Numbered from the stretch's first letter, positions 26,962 to 37,316 are shown. The stretch: DNA of 64,000 nt from Pseudoxanthomonas sp. Root65 (GCF_001427635.1 NZ_LMHA01000002.1:744001-808000); one strand, 5' to 3'. Translations and numbers: made by a program. The notes: generated from the letters alone by a model not told the origin.

Positions 26962-27411
26962 ATGGAACTGATTCTTCTGCAGAAAGTGACCAACCTGGGC
27001 GTCCTGGGCGACAAGGTCAACGTCAAGCCGGGCTACGGCCGCAACTTCCTGGTGCCACAGGGCAAGGCCGTGCCGGCCACCGCCGCCAACGTCGCCGAGT
27101 TCGAAGCCAAGCGCGCCGAGTACGAAGCCAAGGCCAAGGCCGTGCATGATGACGCCGAAGCCCGCGCCGCCAAGCTGGAAGGCGCCAGCGTGACGATCAC
27201 CGCCAACGCCGCCACCGAAGGCAAGCTGTTCGGTTCGGTCGGCCCGCGCGACATCGCCGACGCCTTCACCGCCGCCGGCCTGCCGCTCGAGAAGAGCGAG
27301 GTCATCATGGGCGAAGGCGCGCTGCGCAACATCGGCGAGTACGACATCGTCGTGAAGCTGCACGCCGACGTGCAGACGACCGTCAAGGTCGTGGTGCAGG
27401 CCGAAGCCTGA
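26962..27411 (+). CDS. rplI: 50S ribosomal protein L9
   Basis: A 149-residue large-subunit protein with the two-domain L9 form. The N-terminal domain has [19 protein letters not shown] and [17 protein letters not shown], followed by a long connecting helix (about residues 45-75, Glu/Ala/Lys rich) and a C-terminal domain around [16 protein letters not shown]. The ATG at 26962 has CGGAGA 8 nt upstream. It is the last gene of the operon and is followed by a terminator hairpin. Confidence 0.97.
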   Translation: MELILLQKVTNLGVLGDKVNVKPGYGRNFLVPQGKAVPATAANVAEFEAKRAEYEAKAKAVHDDAEARAAKLEGASVTITANAATEGKLFGSVGPRDIADAFTAAGLPLEKSEVIMGEGALRNIGEYDIVVKLHADVQTTVKVVVQAEA

Positions 27412-27443
27412 TCCACCCCGCGCATCCTCCGTGATGCCGACAG

Positions 27444-27474
27444 ACGGGCGCCGAAAGGCGCCCGTGCTGTTTCT
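27444..27474 (+). terminator. terminator after rplI
   Basis: A 9-bp perfect stem ACGGGCGCC/GGCGCCCGT with a GAAA tetraloop is followed by GCTGTTTCTG. The stem is very strong and the U-run is weak. Confidence 0.7.
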
Positions 27475-27534
27475 GCGGACCGGCGGACGGTTCCGTCGCA
27501 GCGGGTGAGATGACGCGCGGTCAACGTGCGTCAC

Positions 27535-27543
27535 TTATCCACA
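27535..27543 (+). promoter_or_regulatory. consensus DnaA box upstream of dnaB
   Basis: TTATCCACA is an exact match to the DnaA-binding consensus TTATNCACA, 80 nt before the dnaB start. It is single, with no clear second box in the 200-nt spacer, so this is not an origin. It might let DnaA control the helicase gene, which is inference. Confidence 0.6.
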
Positions 27544-27622
27544 GGTTGTTCCGTCGCGAGCCCACAGGCCGGGCCTCTAGCATGTCCGGTCCGGCGTTCC
27601 TCCGATCTGGTTGTCTCTGTCC

Positions 27623-29023
27623 ATGCCCGCACGTACCGGCTTCCGCACCGACCCGCACGATTCGCGCATCGAACAACTGCGCGTGCCGCCAAACTCCATC
27701 GAAGCGGAGCAGGCGGTGCTGGGCGGCCTGATGCTGGCACCGGAGGCCTACGACCGCATCAACGACAAGCTCACGCCCAACGACTTCTACCGGCGCGACC
27801 ACCAGCTGATCTATCGTGCCATCGGCGAACTGGCCGAGCGCAACCGGCCGTTCGACGCCGTGACGCTGGGCGAATGGTTCGAATCGCAGGGACACATGGA
27901 GCTGGTCGCCGGCGGTGCCTACCTGGTGGAACTGGCCAGCACCACGCCGTCGGCCGCCAACATCACTGCTTACGCCGAGATCGTCCGCGACAAGGCGGTG
28001 ATGCGGCAGCTGATCGAAGTCGGTACCGAGATCGTCAACGACGCGTTCCAGCCCGAGGGCAAGGAAAGCGACGAGATGCTGGCCGTGGCCGAGCAGAAGG
28101 TGTTCGCCATCGCCGAGCAGGGCGCGCGCGGGCGCACCGACTTCGTGGCGATGAACGACGCGCTGAAGGACGCGTTCGAGGTCCTGCGCGTGCGCTCCGA
28201 GAGCGGCGGTACGGTGACCGGCCTGCCGACCGGCTACACCGAGTTCGACATGATGACCGCGGGCCTGCAGCCCACCGACCTGGTGATCCTGGCGGCGCGT
28301 CCGGCCATGGGCAAGACCACGCTGGCGCTGAATATGGCCGAGTACGCGGCCATCAAGTCCAAGAAGGCGGTCGCGATCTTCTCGATGGAAATGTCGGCCG
28401 GCCAGTTGGCGATGCGCCTGATCTCCTCGGTCGGCCGCATCAACGCCACCCGGCTGCGCACCGGTCAGCTGGAGGACGAGGACTGGAGCCGCGTCACCAG
28501 CGCCATCCGCATCCTCAAGGACCAGGCCAAGGTCTTCATCGACGACACGCCCGGCCTGTCGCCCGACGTACTGCGTTCCAAGGCGCGCCGGCTGAAGCGC
28601 GAGCACGACCTCGGGCTGATCGTCATCGATTACCTGCAGCTCATGTCGGTGCCCGGCAACAGCGAGAACCGCGCGACCGAGATCTCCGAGATCTCGCGCT
28701 CGCTGAAGGGCCTGGCGAAGGAACTCAACGTCCCGGTGATCGCACTGTCGCAGCTCAACCGCTCGCTGGAAACGCGCACCGACAAGCGCCCGGTGATGGC
28801 CGACCTGCGCGAATCGGGCGCCATCGAGCAGGACGCCGACATGATCGTCTTCATCTACCGCGACGACTACTACAACAAGGAAACCTCGCCGGACAAAGGC
28901 CTGGCCGAGATCATCATCGGCAAGCAGCGTTCCGGCCCGACCGGCTCGTGCAAGCTGCGCTTCTTCGGCGAGTACACCCGCTTCGACAACCTGAGCCACG
29001 ACAGCATCGGTGCGTTCGAGTAG
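27623..29023 (+). CDS. dnaB: replicative DNA helicase
   Basis: A 466-residue hexameric helicase that unwinds DNA ahead of the replisome. The N-terminal domain (PPNSIEAEQAVLGGLML) binds primase. The RecA-like domain has Walker A ARPAMGKTTLALN at about 228-240, Walker B in LIVIDYLQLM and the arginine-finger region near the end, KQRSGPTGSCKLRF. ATG at 27623 (MPARTGF) is preferred to a TTG 12 nt upstream. It ends 4 nt from the convergent next gene with no visible terminator. Confidence 0.96.
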   Translation: MPARTGFRTDPHDSRIEQLRVPPNSIEAEQAVLGGLMLAPEAYDRINDKLTPNDFYRRDHQLIYRAIGELAERNRPFDAVTLGEWFESQGHMELVAGGAYLVELASTTPSAANITAYAEIVRDKAVMRQLIEVGTEIVNDAFQPEGKESDEMLAVAEQKVFAIAEQGARGRTDFVAMNDALKDAFEVLRVRSESGGTVTGLPTGYTEFDMMTAGLQPTDLVILAARPAMGKTTLALNMAEYAAIKSKKAVAIFSMEMSAGQLAMRLISSVGRINATRLRTGQLEDEDWSRVTSAIRILKDQAKVFIDDTPGLSPDVLRSKARRLKREHDLGLIVIDYLQLMSVPGNSENRATEISEISRSLKGLAKELNVPVIALSQLNRSLETRTDKRPVMADLRESGAIEQDADMIVFIYRDDYYNKETSPDKGLAEIIIGKQRSGPTGSCKLRFFGEYTRFDNLSHDSIGAFE

Positions 29024-29027
29024 CAGG

Positions 29028-29726
29028 CTATTTGCGGATGAAGTAGCTCACATAGACCACGCCCTGGCGATCCCCGTGAACGGTCGTCCGTTGATCGAAG
29101 AACGCCTCGCGGAACCACGGCTCGGCGAACATGTGGCCGGTGAGGCGCGAGTAATCGGCCTGGGCGTGCCGGGTCTGTGGCACATGAGAAACCGCTGCCA
29201 ACATGCACAAGCTCCTGCTGCAGCGTGGGCGCGTGATTTCCAGCTGTCCGAGGTCGCCCGCATGACGATCGATGACCTGCTGGATCAATGATTCCAGGCG
29301 AGGGGAGGTGTCGGGGTCCGAGGGTTCCGAGCGCGCCAGCAGTTCGTAGTCCCGGGCCGTCGCGTCGTCGGTGCGTCGCAATCCGGCAAGCAGGGCGTCA
29401 ATCCTCGCTTCGCCCTCGGGCGTAATCGGGCGCGGCGCAACACCCACATTGGCGTCGCGCGGTACGACGGGCGCCGGCATGGTGGCTGCCGCGTCGGTGT
29501 CGGTGTCGGAAGTCGCGATGCGGGACGAATGATCCCCCGCAGGATGAGCCAAGGCGCTCGCGCCTGCACCGGGTCCGTCCATACGCGGGACAGGTGATTC
29601 CGCAGCGAGTGACCCCGTCGCATCATTGGACATCGGTGATGTGCCGGCGTGCTTCCACGCCCACCATCCCGCGCAGGCCGCCAGCAACACGACACCGGCC
29701 AGAATGAACCCTTGGTTGGGTTTCAT
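29028..29726 (-). CDS. membrane-anchored periplasmic protein of unknown function
   Basis: A 232-residue protein with an N-terminal anchor (NQGFILAGVVLLAACAGWWAW, which includes a possible lipobox L-A-A-C). A low-complexity Pro/Ala/Asp/Thr linker to about residue 95 is followed by a small conserved-looking domain with a Cys pair (RCSRSLCML). It is convergent with dnaB and divergent from alr. Similar CSxxxC domains occur in many xanthomonad exported proteins. No function is assigned. Confidence 0.75.
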   Translation of the reverse strand: MKPNQGFILAGVVLLAACAGWWAWKHAGTSPMSNDATGSLAAESPVPRMDGPGAGASALAHPAGDHSSRIATSDTDTDAAATMPAPVVPRDANVGVAPRPITPEGEARIDALLAGLRRTDDATARDYELLARSEPSDPDTSPRLESLIQQVIDRHAGDLGQLEITRPRCSRSLCMLAAVSHVPQTRHAQADYSRLTGHMFAEPWFREAFFDQRTTVHGDRQGVVYVSYFIRK

Positions 29727-29823
29727 GCGGTTCCCTCTGGAACATCACGTCGGTGCCAGTGTAGCCGTGTGGTGACGGGTCGCGCTGGCTGGGGAATCCG
29801 TCGGCCGGGGCTACAATCTGCGC

Positions 29824-31014
29824 ATGACGCCATCGGCTGCCCACGTGATTCCCGACCACGATCTCCGCCCCGAGGCCAACGACCGCCCCACGCGCATCCG
29901 CGTGGATCTGGACGCGCTGACGCAAAACCTGCGCGCGATCCACACCCATGTCGGCGTACCGGTGATGGGCATCGTCAAGGCCAATGCCTACGGCCACGGC
30001 CTGGTGCCGGTGGCGCTTCATCTCGAGTCGCAGGGCATCGACCAACTGGGCGTCGCGTTCGTCGAGGAAGGCATCGCGCTGCGCCGTGCCGGCTTGACGG
30101 TGCCGATCCTGGTGTTGGGCGGCATCCACGCGCCGCAGGTGGCGCAGTTCCTCGCCCACGATCTGGAGGTGACCGTCTCCTCGATCACCAAGCTGCGGCA
30201 GGTGGAGCAGGCGGCGGCGTCGCTGGGACGCAAGGCGGTGATCCACCTGAAGGTCGACACCGGCATGGAGCGCATCGGCGTGCACAGCGAGAACGCGGGC
30301 GCTTTCATCGACGCCGCCGTCGCGTCGTCGTGGTGCACGGTGAAGGGCATCTACTCGCACCTGGCGTGCTCGGACGACCCGGCATCGCCGATGACGCACG
30401 AACAGCTGCAGCGCTTCCTGCATGCGTGCACGCATTTCGACCGCATCGGTGCGCCCATGCCGATCCGCCACCTGGCCAATTCCGGCGGCGTGCTGCATTT
30501 CCCGGAGACCTGCCTGGACATGGTGCGTCCGGGCATCGCGCTGTACGGCGTGATGCCGGACCCCGCCTCGCGACCGACCGTTGACCTGCGACCAGCGCTT
30601 TCGCTGGTCTCTAAAGTGGTCTACTTCAAGGTGGTGAAGGCGGGTCGCAGCGTCAGCTACGGTGCCACCTGGACCGCGACGGACGATACGCGTGTGGTGA
30701 CCGTGCCGATCGGTTATGGCGATGGTTATCCGCGTTCGCTGTCCTCGCGTGGCGAGGTGCTCGTGCGCGGTGCGCGTCGTCCCATCGTCGGACGGGTCTG
30801 CATGGACCAGCTGATGGTCGATCTGGGTCCCGTGGGCACGGCCTACAACGAGGACGAGGTGGTGCTGATGGGCCGGCAAGGGGAGCAGACGATCTCGTGC
30901 GAAGCGGTGGCGCAGGCCGCGGGCACCATCCCGTACGAGATCCTGACCGGGTTGAACGCACGCATCCCGCGCGAATACAGCGGCGGCGCATCCGGAACAT
31001 CGTCGGCCGCGTAA
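29824..31014 (+). CDS. alr: alanine racemase
   Basis: PLP enzyme making D-alanine for peptidoglycan. At 396 residues it has the PLP lysine in GIVKANAYGHG (about residues 49-59), the substrate-side block HLKVDTGMERIGV, the second catalytic tyrosine in PIGYGDGYPR, and GRVCMDQLMVDLG near the C terminus. The first ~25 residues are an extension ahead of the normal family start. It is followed by the photolyase gene after 27 nt on the same strand. The pattern is that of Alr/DadX; substrate specificity for another amino acid cannot be excluded. Confidence 0.93.
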   Translation: MTPSAAHVIPDHDLRPEANDRPTRIRVDLDALTQNLRAIHTHVGVPVMGIVKANAYGHGLVPVALHLESQGIDQLGVAFVEEGIALRRAGLTVPILVLGGIHAPQVAQFLAHDLEVTVSSITKLRQVEQAAASLGRKAVIHLKVDTGMERIGVHSENAGAFIDAAVASSWCTVKGIYSHLACSDDPASPMTHEQLQRFLHACTHFDRIGAPMPIRHLANSGGVLHFPETCLDMVRPGIALYGVMPDPASRPTVDLRPALSLVSKVVYFKVVKAGRSVSYGATWTATDDTRVVTVPIGYGDGYPRSLSSRGEVLVRGARRPIVGRVCMDQLMVDLGPVGTAYNEDEVVLMGRQGEQTISCEAVAQAAGTIPYEILTGLNARIPREYSGGASGTSSAA

Positions 31015-31041
31015 AGCGCTTCTCTGCCCTGGATTCTCCAC

Positions 31042-32460
31042 ATGCCTAACGCCCTCGTCTGGTTTCGCCACGATCTGCGCCTGGACGACAATCCGGCGCT
31101 GCGCGCGGCGCTAGACCAGGGGTTCACGCCCGTGCCGGTGTACGTACATGCACCGGAAGAGGAGGGCGAGTGGGCGCCGGGTGGCGCATCGAACGCGTGG
31201 CTGCATCGCACGCTGGCGGCGCTCGATGCCGACCTGCAGGCCCGTGGATCGCGCCTGCTGCGGCGGCGCGGTCCCAGCGCCACCGCGCTGGACACCCTGG
31301 TGGCCGACACCGGCGCCGAGGCGGTGTTCTGGAACCGCAAGTACGAACCCGCCACCCAGCCACGCGATGCGGCGTTGAAGAAGACGCTGCGCGAACGTGG
31401 ACTGCAGGTGGAAAGCTTCAAGGGCGTGCTGCTGTTCGAGCCCTGGGACCTCGCCACCCAGCAGGGCACGCCGTACAAGGTGTTCACCCCGTTCTGGCGC
31501 GCGGCCCTGGCGCAGTGGCGGGTCCCCGAATCGTGGACGGCGCCGGCACGACTGCCACCGGTCGATGACGCGCTGCGGAGCGAACCGCTGGAGGCGTGGC
31601 GGCTCGTGCCGTCGCTCGGCTGGGATGCAGGCTTCTGGGACACGTGGACGCCGGGCGAAGCCGGCGCACGCGAGGCACTGGAGGTCTTCATCGACGGTGC
31701 GCTCAACGGCTACCGCACCGACCGCGACCGTCCCGATCGTGTCGGCACCTCACGGATGTCGCCCTACCTGCACTTCGGGGAAATCGCCCCCTGGCGGATC
31801 ACCGCCGAGCTGGAGCGCGTGCGCACCGCCGCCAACAGCGCCGACATGGACGGCTACATCCGTGAGCTGGGCTGGCGCGAGTTCGGCTACCACCTGCTGC
31901 ACCACTTTCCGCAGACGACGACGCAGAACCTCAACCCGCGCTTCGAGCATTTCGACTGGGCGAAGGTCGATCCGGCGTCGCTGGCGGCCTGGCAACGCGG
32001 ACGCACCGGCGTGCCGATCATCGACGCCGGCTTGCGCGAACTTTGGACCACCGGCTACATGCACAACCGCGTGCGGATGATCGTGGCCAGCTACCTGACC
32101 AAGCACCTGCGCTACCACTGGCTGCACGGTGCGCGCTGGTTCTGGGACACGCTGGTGGACGCCGACCTCGCCAGCAACACGCTGGGCTGGCAGTGGACCG
32201 CGGGCACCGGCGCCGATGCCGCGCCGTACTTCCGCGTGTTCAACCCGGTGACGCAGGCAGAGAAGTTCGATCCCCACGGTACGTACATCGCGCGCTGGGT
32301 GCCCGAGCTGGCAGCGCTGCCCGTGCCGCTGCGTTTCGCGCCGTGGCAGAAGCCGGACGTGCTGGCGCGGCTGGCGCCGGACTATCCGCGCCATCCCATC
32401 GCCGATCTGGCGGTCGGCCGCGATGGCGCCTTGGCGGCGTACCGCCAGACCGTGAGCTGA
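31042..32460 (+). CDS. phrB: deoxyribodipyrimidine photolyase
   Basis: A 472-residue light-driven repair enzyme that splits cyclobutane pyrimidine dimers. The N-terminal antenna domain opens with ALVWFRHDLRLDDNPAL. The FAD-binding C-terminal domain has GTSRMSPYLHFGEI, WREFGYHLLHHFPQT, and the class I hallmark DADLASNTLGWQWTAGTGAD, followed by FRVFNPVTQAEKFDP. These marks indicate a CPD photolyase rather than a cryptochrome. It is probably cotranscribed with alr. Confidence 0.96.
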   Translation: MPNALVWFRHDLRLDDNPALRAALDQGFTPVPVYVHAPEEEGEWAPGGASNAWLHRTLAALDADLQARGSRLLRRRGPSATALDTLVADTGAEAVFWNRKYEPATQPRDAALKKTLRERGLQVESFKGVLLFEPWDLATQQGTPYKVFTPFWRAALAQWRVPESWTAPARLPPVDDALRSEPLEAWRLVPSLGWDAGFWDTWTPGEAGAREALEVFIDGALNGYRTDRDRPDRVGTSRMSPYLHFGEIAPWRITAELERVRTAANSADMDGYIRELGWREFGYHLLHHFPQTTTQNLNPRFEHFDWAKVDPASLAAWQRGRTGVPIIDAGLRELWTTGYMHNRVRMIVASYLTKHLRYHWLHGARWFWDTLVDADLASNTLGWQWTAGTGADAAPYFRVFNPVTQAEKFDPHGTYIARWVPELAALPVPLRFAPWQKPDVLARLAPDYPRHPIADLAVGRDGALAAYRQTVS

Positions 32461-32520
32461 GCCGCGTTTGACGCCTTTCGGCACCGCGTGCTTCACTCGG
32501 TGCGGGAGAGGAGAACATGC

Positions 32521-33981
32521 ATGGCCACGAAGAAGGCGCCGGCAAAGCCGCGTCGCGAGCCGATGTCGCGGGTGGATACCGCCTGGTTGCGGATGTGTCG
32601 TCCGACCAACCCGATGATGATCACCGGCGTGCTGATGTTCGACGAGCCGATGACGCTCGATCGCCTGAAGCAGGTGATAAAGAAGCGCTTCCTGGCCTAT
32701 CCGCGCTTCCTGCAGAAGGCCGTCGACACGCCGGCGGGGGCGTCCTGGGTCGTCGACCAGGATTTCGACCTGGACTGGCACGTGCGCATCTCCGCGCTGC
32801 CCGGCCGGCATGACCCGAAATCCGAAAAGAAGGCGCTGGAACGCTTCACCAGCCAGATGGCGTCCACGCCCCTCGACAAGACCAAGCCGCTCTGGCAGTT
32901 CCACCTGATCGAACGCTACGGCACCGGTTCGGCGCTGGTGGCGCGCATCCACCACAGCTACGCGGACGGCATCGCGCTGGTGCAGGTGCTGCTGTCGCTG
33001 ACCGATACCAGCCGCAAACCGGATGCCGGCAAGGACCTGCGCTCGGCGTGGCTGAAGAAGGATGGCGCCGAGGTCGTGCGTCGGGTCGGCGCGATCGACC
33101 GCTACGTGCAGATCGGCGGCAAGGTGCTGGGCAAGGGCATGGAGATGATGCAGGACCCCACGCTGGCGACGATGCTGGCGAAGGAGGGCGGCGAGATCGG
33201 CCGCGAACTGCTGCATGCGCTGTCGCTGTCGGACGATCCGCCCACCCTGCTGCGCGGCAAGCTGGGTGTCAGCAAGCGCGTGGCCTGGGCCGAGCCGCTG
33301 GACCTGGAGGAAGTGAAGGCGGTCGGGCGCGCCTGCGACTGCACGGTCAACGACGTGCTGATGGCCGCCGCGGCCGGCGCGTTGCGCAGCTACATGTTGG
33401 AACGCGGCGAGCAGTTGGACGGCGTGACCCTGCGCGCGACCGTCCCGGTCAACCTGCGACCGCTCGAACATGCGCGCAAGCTGGGCAACCACTTCGGCCT
33501 TGTGTTCCTGGATCTGCCGGTGGGCGAGGACAACCCGATCCGCCGGCTCGAACGTGTTGCCGAGTGCATGCGTGACCTTAAGAATTCACGGCAAGCCATT
33601 GTTGCATTTGGACTTCTTGCCGCGCTTGGCATGGCGCCGGCGGCGATCCAGAGCGTCGCGCTGGAGCTGTTCTCGCGCAAGGCGACCGCCGTGGCGACCA
33701 ACGTGCCCGGTCCGCAGCAGCCGCTGTACATGGGCGGCTCGCGCGTCCGCGACATGATGTTCTGGGTACCGCAGACCGGGTCCATCGGCATCGGCGTGTC
33801 CATCCTCAGCTACAACGGACGCGTGCACTTCGGACTGATCGCCGACGCCAAGCTGATTCCCGACCCGGATGCGGTGATCCGCCGGTTCGGACCCGAGTTC
33901 GACAAGCTGCTGTACCTGTCGCTGATGGGGGACTGGGAGCGGACGCTCGATGCGCCGACCGCCAGCGGCATGCTGTCCTGA
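32521..33981 (+). CDS. wax ester synthase/diacylglycerol acyltransferase (WS/DGAT) family protein
   Basis: A 486-residue acyltransferase-fold protein that in relatives joins acyl-CoA to a long-chain alcohol or diacylglycerol. The active-site motif HHxxxDG is intact as HHSYADG at about residues 144-150. The start opening SRVDTAWLRMCRPTNPMMITGVLMFDEP, the NDVLMAAAAGALR block and NVPGPQQPLYMGG match the family. A strong ribosome site (GAGAGGAGA) lies before the ATG at 32521. Storage lipid is unusual in this family of bacteria, so the true role could lie in another lipid pathway. Confidence 0.9.
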   Translation: MATKKAPAKPRREPMSRVDTAWLRMCRPTNPMMITGVLMFDEPMTLDRLKQVIKKRFLAYPRFLQKAVDTPAGASWVVDQDFDLDWHVRISALPGRHDPKSEKKALERFTSQMASTPLDKTKPLWQFHLIERYGTGSALVARIHHSYADGIALVQVLLSLTDTSRKPDAGKDLRSAWLKKDGAEVVRRVGAIDRYVQIGGKVLGKGMEMMQDPTLATMLAKEGGEIGRELLHALSLSDDPPTLLRGKLGVSKRVAWAEPLDLEEVKAVGRACDCTVNDVLMAAAAGALRSYMLERGEQLDGVTLRATVPVNLRPLEHARKLGNHFGLVFLDLPVGEDNPIRRLERVAECMRDLKNSRQAIVAFGLLAALGMAPAAIQSVALELFSRKATAVATNVPGPQQPLYMGGSRVRDMMFWVPQTGSIGIGVSILSYNGRVHFGLIADAKLIPDPDAVIRRFGPEFDKLLYLSLMGDWERTLDAPTASGMLS

Positions 33982-34088
33982 TCCCCGCCGCCACCTGAAT
34001 GAACAGGGCTCAAATCGCGTCGCATGAACATTCTGCTGGTTAGGCTTGCCCCCCGTTCGCTTTACCCGCAAGCCACCCAGGAGACACC

Positions 34089-34763
34089 ATGAACGCGATG
34101 CTCAAGACCGGCGCCCTCGCGGCGCTTACCGTGACGATGTTGGGAGGCTGCGCCAGCTACACCGGCCAGACCAGCGACCCGAACGACCCCAACCGCACCC
34201 GCACCGGCGCTCTGATCGGCGCGGGCATCGGCGCGGTCGCCGGCCTGCTGAGCGGCAGCGACGCCACCGAGCGCCGCCAGCGCGCGCTGGTCGGCGCGGG
34301 CGTGGGCGGCCTGGCAGGCGGCTCCATCGGTGCCTACCAGGATCGCCAGGAGGCCGAACTGCGCCGCCAGACCGCCGGGACCGGCATCGACGTCAGCCGC
34401 GATGGCGACGTCATCAAGCTCAACCTGCCCGACGGCGTGACCTTCGACTTCGGCAAGGCCGACCTGAAGTCGCAGTTCTATCCCGCGCTCAACAACGTGG
34501 CCGCCACGCTGCGCGAGTACAACCAGACCATCGTGGAAGTCAGCGGCCACACCGACAGCATCGGTTCGGACGCGGTCAACCAGCGCCTGTCGGAACAGCG
34601 TGCGTCCGCGGTCGGCAACTACCTGATCGGCCAGGGCCTGCAGCGCGAGCGCTTCGAGATCGTCGGCATGGGCAAGCGTTATCCGGTCGCCAGCAACGAC
34701 ACCGACGCCGGCCGCGCGATGAACCGCCGCGTCGAAGTCCGCGTGCTGCCGGTTCGCTCGTAA
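34089..34763 (+). CDS. OmpA-family outer-membrane lipoprotein
   Basis: A 224-residue lipoprotein. The signal ends with the lipobox LGGC (Cys21), then a Gly-rich region with two glycine-zipper segments ([17 protein letters not shown] and [15 protein letters not shown]). The C-terminal half is a peptidoglycan-binding OmpA domain: [29 protein letters not shown] and [16 protein letters not shown], with the binding Asp and Arg residues kept. It resembles the YiaD family. A second in-frame ATG lies 9 nt downstream. A strong terminator follows. Confidence 0.93.
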   Translation: MNAMLKTGALAALTVTMLGGCASYTGQTSDPNDPNRTRTGALIGAGIGAVAGLLSGSDATERRQRALVGAGVGGLAGGSIGAYQDRQEAELRRQTAGTGIDVSRDGDVIKLNLPDGVTFDFGKADLKSQFYPALNNVAATLREYNQTIVEVSGHTDSIGSDAVNQRLSEQRASAVGNYLIGQGLQRERFEIVGMGKRYPVASNDTDAGRAMNRRVEVRVLPVRS

Positions 34764-34783
34764 GCCATCGTTGCCGCGTATGC

Positions 34784-34816
34784 AAAACGGGCCGCGCAAG
34801 CGGCCCGTTTTCTTTG
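34784..34816 (+). terminator. rho-independent terminator after the OmpA-family gene
   Basis: AAAACGGGCCGC, loop GCAA, GCGGCCCGTTTT and then TCTTT: a long symmetric stem with A and T runs on both sides, so it could act in both directions. Confidence 0.88.
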
Positions 34817-34914
34817 GTGATTCCCGGCCGCGCTGTCAACCCGTTTCCAGCGCGGCCGCCGGTTGCCACAATCCGGGTCCCACCCGGTCCATCGGGTTTT
34901 CCAGTACGGACGCA

Positions 34915-37278
34915 ATGCAAGACCGCAATCCCACGATCGCCCAGCACATCGCCGCCACCATCGCCGCCGAGATCGGCGCCCAGACCGCGCAGGCCAAGGC
35001 CGCCATCGCGCTGCTGGATGAAGGCGCCACGGTTCCCTTCATCGCCCGCTACCGCAAGGAAGTCACCGGCGGGCTGGACGACATCCAGCTGCGCGACCTC
35101 GAGATGCGCCTGACCTACCTGCGCGAACTGGAAGACCGCCGCGCCGCCGTGCTGGCCAGCATCGACGAGCAGGGCAAGCTGACCGACGCGCTGCGTGCCG
35201 ACATCGAAGCGGCCGACAGCAAGGCGCGCCTCGAAGACCTGTACCTGCCGTACAAGCCCAAGCGTCGCACCCGCGCGCAGATCGCGCGCGAGGCGGGACT
35301 GGAGCCGCTGGCCGATGGCCTGCTGGCCGATCCCACCCAGGTGCCGGAAGTCGCGGCGGCCGCCTATATCGACGCCGAGAAGGGCGTGGCCGACGCCAAG
35401 GCGGCGCTGGACGGCGCACGCGCGATCCTGATGGAACGCTGGGGCGAGAACGCCGCGCTGGTCGGCGAACTGCGCGCCTGGATGACCGAGGTCGGCGTGA
35501 TCCGCGCCAAGGTTGCGCAGGGCAAGGAGAACGAAGGCGCCAAGTATCGCGACTACTTCGACCATGCCGAACCGCTGGCGAAGATTCCCTCGCACCGCCT
35601 GCTGGCGCTGTTCCGCGCGCGTCGCGAGGAGATCCTGCTGCTCGATCTCGACCCGGGCATGGAGGCCGAGGCCGGTCACCAGCAGGCCGAAGGTCGCGTC
35701 GCCGTGCATGCAGGCGTGGCGTCGAAGGGCCGCGCCGCCGACAAATGGCTGCTGGATGCCTGCCGCCTGACCTGGCGCGCCAAGCTGCACATGCACCTGC
35801 TGCTGGACCTGTTCAACCAGGCGCGCGAGAAGGCCGAGGCCGAGGCCATCGCCGTGTTCGGCGACAACCTCAAGGACCTGCTGCTGGCGGCGCCCGCCGG
35901 ACCGAAGGCCGTGCTGGGCCTGGATCCGGGCCTGCGCACCGGCGTGAAGGTCGCCGTGGTGGACCGCACCGGCAAGCTGGTCGACCACGCCACGATCTAT
36001 CCGCACGAACCCAGGCGCCAGTGGGACGCGTCGCTGCATGTGTTGCGTGCGCTGTGCGCGAAACACCAGGTGGAGCTGATCGCCATCGGTAATGGCACCG
36101 CCAGCCGCGAGACCGACAAGCTGGCCGGCGACCTGATCAAGCAGGCGGCGGAGCTGAAGCTGGAGAAGATCGTCGTCAGCGAGGCCGGTGCATCGGTCTA
36201 TTCCGCCTCGGAGTTCGCGTCGAAGGAATTCCCGGATCTCGACGTCAGTATCCGCGGCGCGGTCTCCATCGCGCGCCGACTGCAGGACCCGCTGGCCGAG
36301 CTGGTGAAGATCGAGCCGAAGGCGATTGGCGTGGGCCAGTACCAGCACGACGTGGACCAGTTCCGTCTGGCCCGCGCGCTGGATGCCCGCGTCGAGGACT
36401 GCGTCAACGCGGTCGGCGTAGACGTCAACACCGCCTCGGCGGCGTTGCTGACGCGCGTGTCCGGCCTGTCGTCGACGGTGGCCGAGAACATCGTGCGCTT
36501 CCGCGACGAGCATGGCGCCTTCCGCTCGCGCAAGGCGCTGCTTGGCGTGCCGCGCCTGGGCGAGAAGACCTTCGAGCAGTGCGCCGGCTTCCTGCGCGTC
36601 GCCGACGGAGACGAACCGCTGGACGCCTCCTCGGTGCATCCGGAAGCCTATCCGGTGGTCGAGCGCATCCTGGCCGGCAGCGGCCGGCAGGTGAAGCAGA
36701 TCGTCGGCGACATCGTGTTCCTGCGCGCGGTGAAGCCTGAGCAGTACACCGACGAGAAGTTCGGCGTGCCGACCATCCGCGACATCCTCAAGGAACTGGA
36801 AAAGCCCGGCCGCGATCCGCGCCCCGAGTTCAAGGCCGCGCGCTTCGCCGACGGTGTGGAAGACATCAAGGACCTGCGCGAAGGCATGATTCTGGAAGGC
36901 GTGGTCAGCAACGTGGCCGCGTTCGGCGCCTTCGTCGACATCGGCGTGCACCAGGACGGCCTGATCCACATTTCCGCGCTGGCCGACCGCTACGTGAAAG
37001 ATCCGCGCGAGGTGGTTAAGGCCGGCGACATCGTCAAGGTGAAGGTGCTGGAGGTCGACGTGGCGCGCAAGCGCATCGCGCTGACCCGCCGGCTGGACGA
37101 CGCGCCGGCGCCGCAGGCACCGCGAGAGGCGCGGACGAACGATGCGCGTCCGTCGCGCGGGCAGGAGCGCGGCCCCTCGCGCGACCCGCGGCGCGGACCG
37201 GGACCGGTCAAGCCCAGCGCAGCGCCGGCCGACAATGCGCTGGCGGCGGCGTTCGCGCGGGCGAAAGAGCAGCGCTGA
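34915..37278 (+). CDS. tex: Tex, S1-domain RNA-binding transcription accessory protein
   Basis: A 787-residue nucleic-acid-binding protein. The N-terminal helical region starts [16 protein letters not shown] and includes [17 protein letters not shown]. It is followed by a YqgF-like nuclease-fold domain ([18 protein letters not shown]), helix-hairpin-helix motifs ([30 protein letters not shown]) and an S1 domain (about residues 650-720). The basic Arg/Pro-rich tail is extra. The ATG at 34915 is preferred because upstream in-frame sequence covers the previous terminator. It is convergent with the MurQ-like gene across a hairpin. Confidence 0.95.
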   Translation: MQDRNPTIAQHIAATIAAEIGAQTAQAKAAIALLDEGATVPFIARYRKEVTGGLDDIQLRDLEMRLTYLRELEDRRAAVLASIDEQGKLTDALRADIEAADSKARLEDLYLPYKPKRRTRAQIAREAGLEPLADGLLADPTQVPEVAAAAYIDAEKGVADAKAALDGARAILMERWGENAALVGELRAWMTEVGVIRAKVAQGKENEGAKYRDYFDHAEPLAKIPSHRLLALFRARREEILLLDLDPGMEAEAGHQQAEGRVAVHAGVASKGRAADKWLLDACRLTWRAKLHMHLLLDLFNQAREKAEAEAIAVFGDNLKDLLLAAPAGPKAVLGLDPGLRTGVKVAVVDRTGKLVDHATIYPHEPRRQWDASLHVLRALCAKHQVELIAIGNGTASRETDKLAGDLIKQAAELKLEKIVVSEAGASVYSASEFASKEFPDLDVSIRGAVSIARRLQDPLAELVKIEPKAIGVGQYQHDVDQFRLARALDARVEDCVNAVGVDVNTASAALLTRVSGLSSTVAENIVRFRDEHGAFRSRKALLGVPRLGEKTFEQCAGFLRVADGDEPLDASSVHPEAYPVVERILAGSGRQVKQIVGDIVFLRAVKPEQYTDEKFGVPTIRDILKELEKPGRDPRPEFKAARFADGVEDIKDLREGMILEGVVSNVAAFGAFVDIGVHQDGLIHISALADRYVKDPREVVKAGDIVKVKVLEVDVARKRIALTRRLDDAPAPQAPREARTNDARPSRGQERGPSRDPRRGPGPVKPSAAPADNALAAAFARAKEQR

Positions 37279-37290
37279 TCGAATAAGCGT

Positions 37291-37316
37291 GAGGGAGCGA
37301 CGCGAGTCGCTCCCTC
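37291..37316. terminator. bidirectional hairpin between tex and the MurQ-like gene, single-arm form of the palindromic repeat
   Basis: GAGGGAGCGAC-GCGA-GTCGCTCCCTC is a perfect 11-bp stem with a tetraloop. It shares GGGAGCGAC..GTCGC with the arms of the larger repeats, so it looks like a shortened copy. Placed between two convergent stop codons (37278 and 37319), it can act as a terminator for both. Confidence 0.7.

Noticed and set aside
27500..27620. A possible replication origin before dnaB
   Set aside because: Only one DnaA box is present and there is no AT-rich region or dnaA/dnaN/gidA context.
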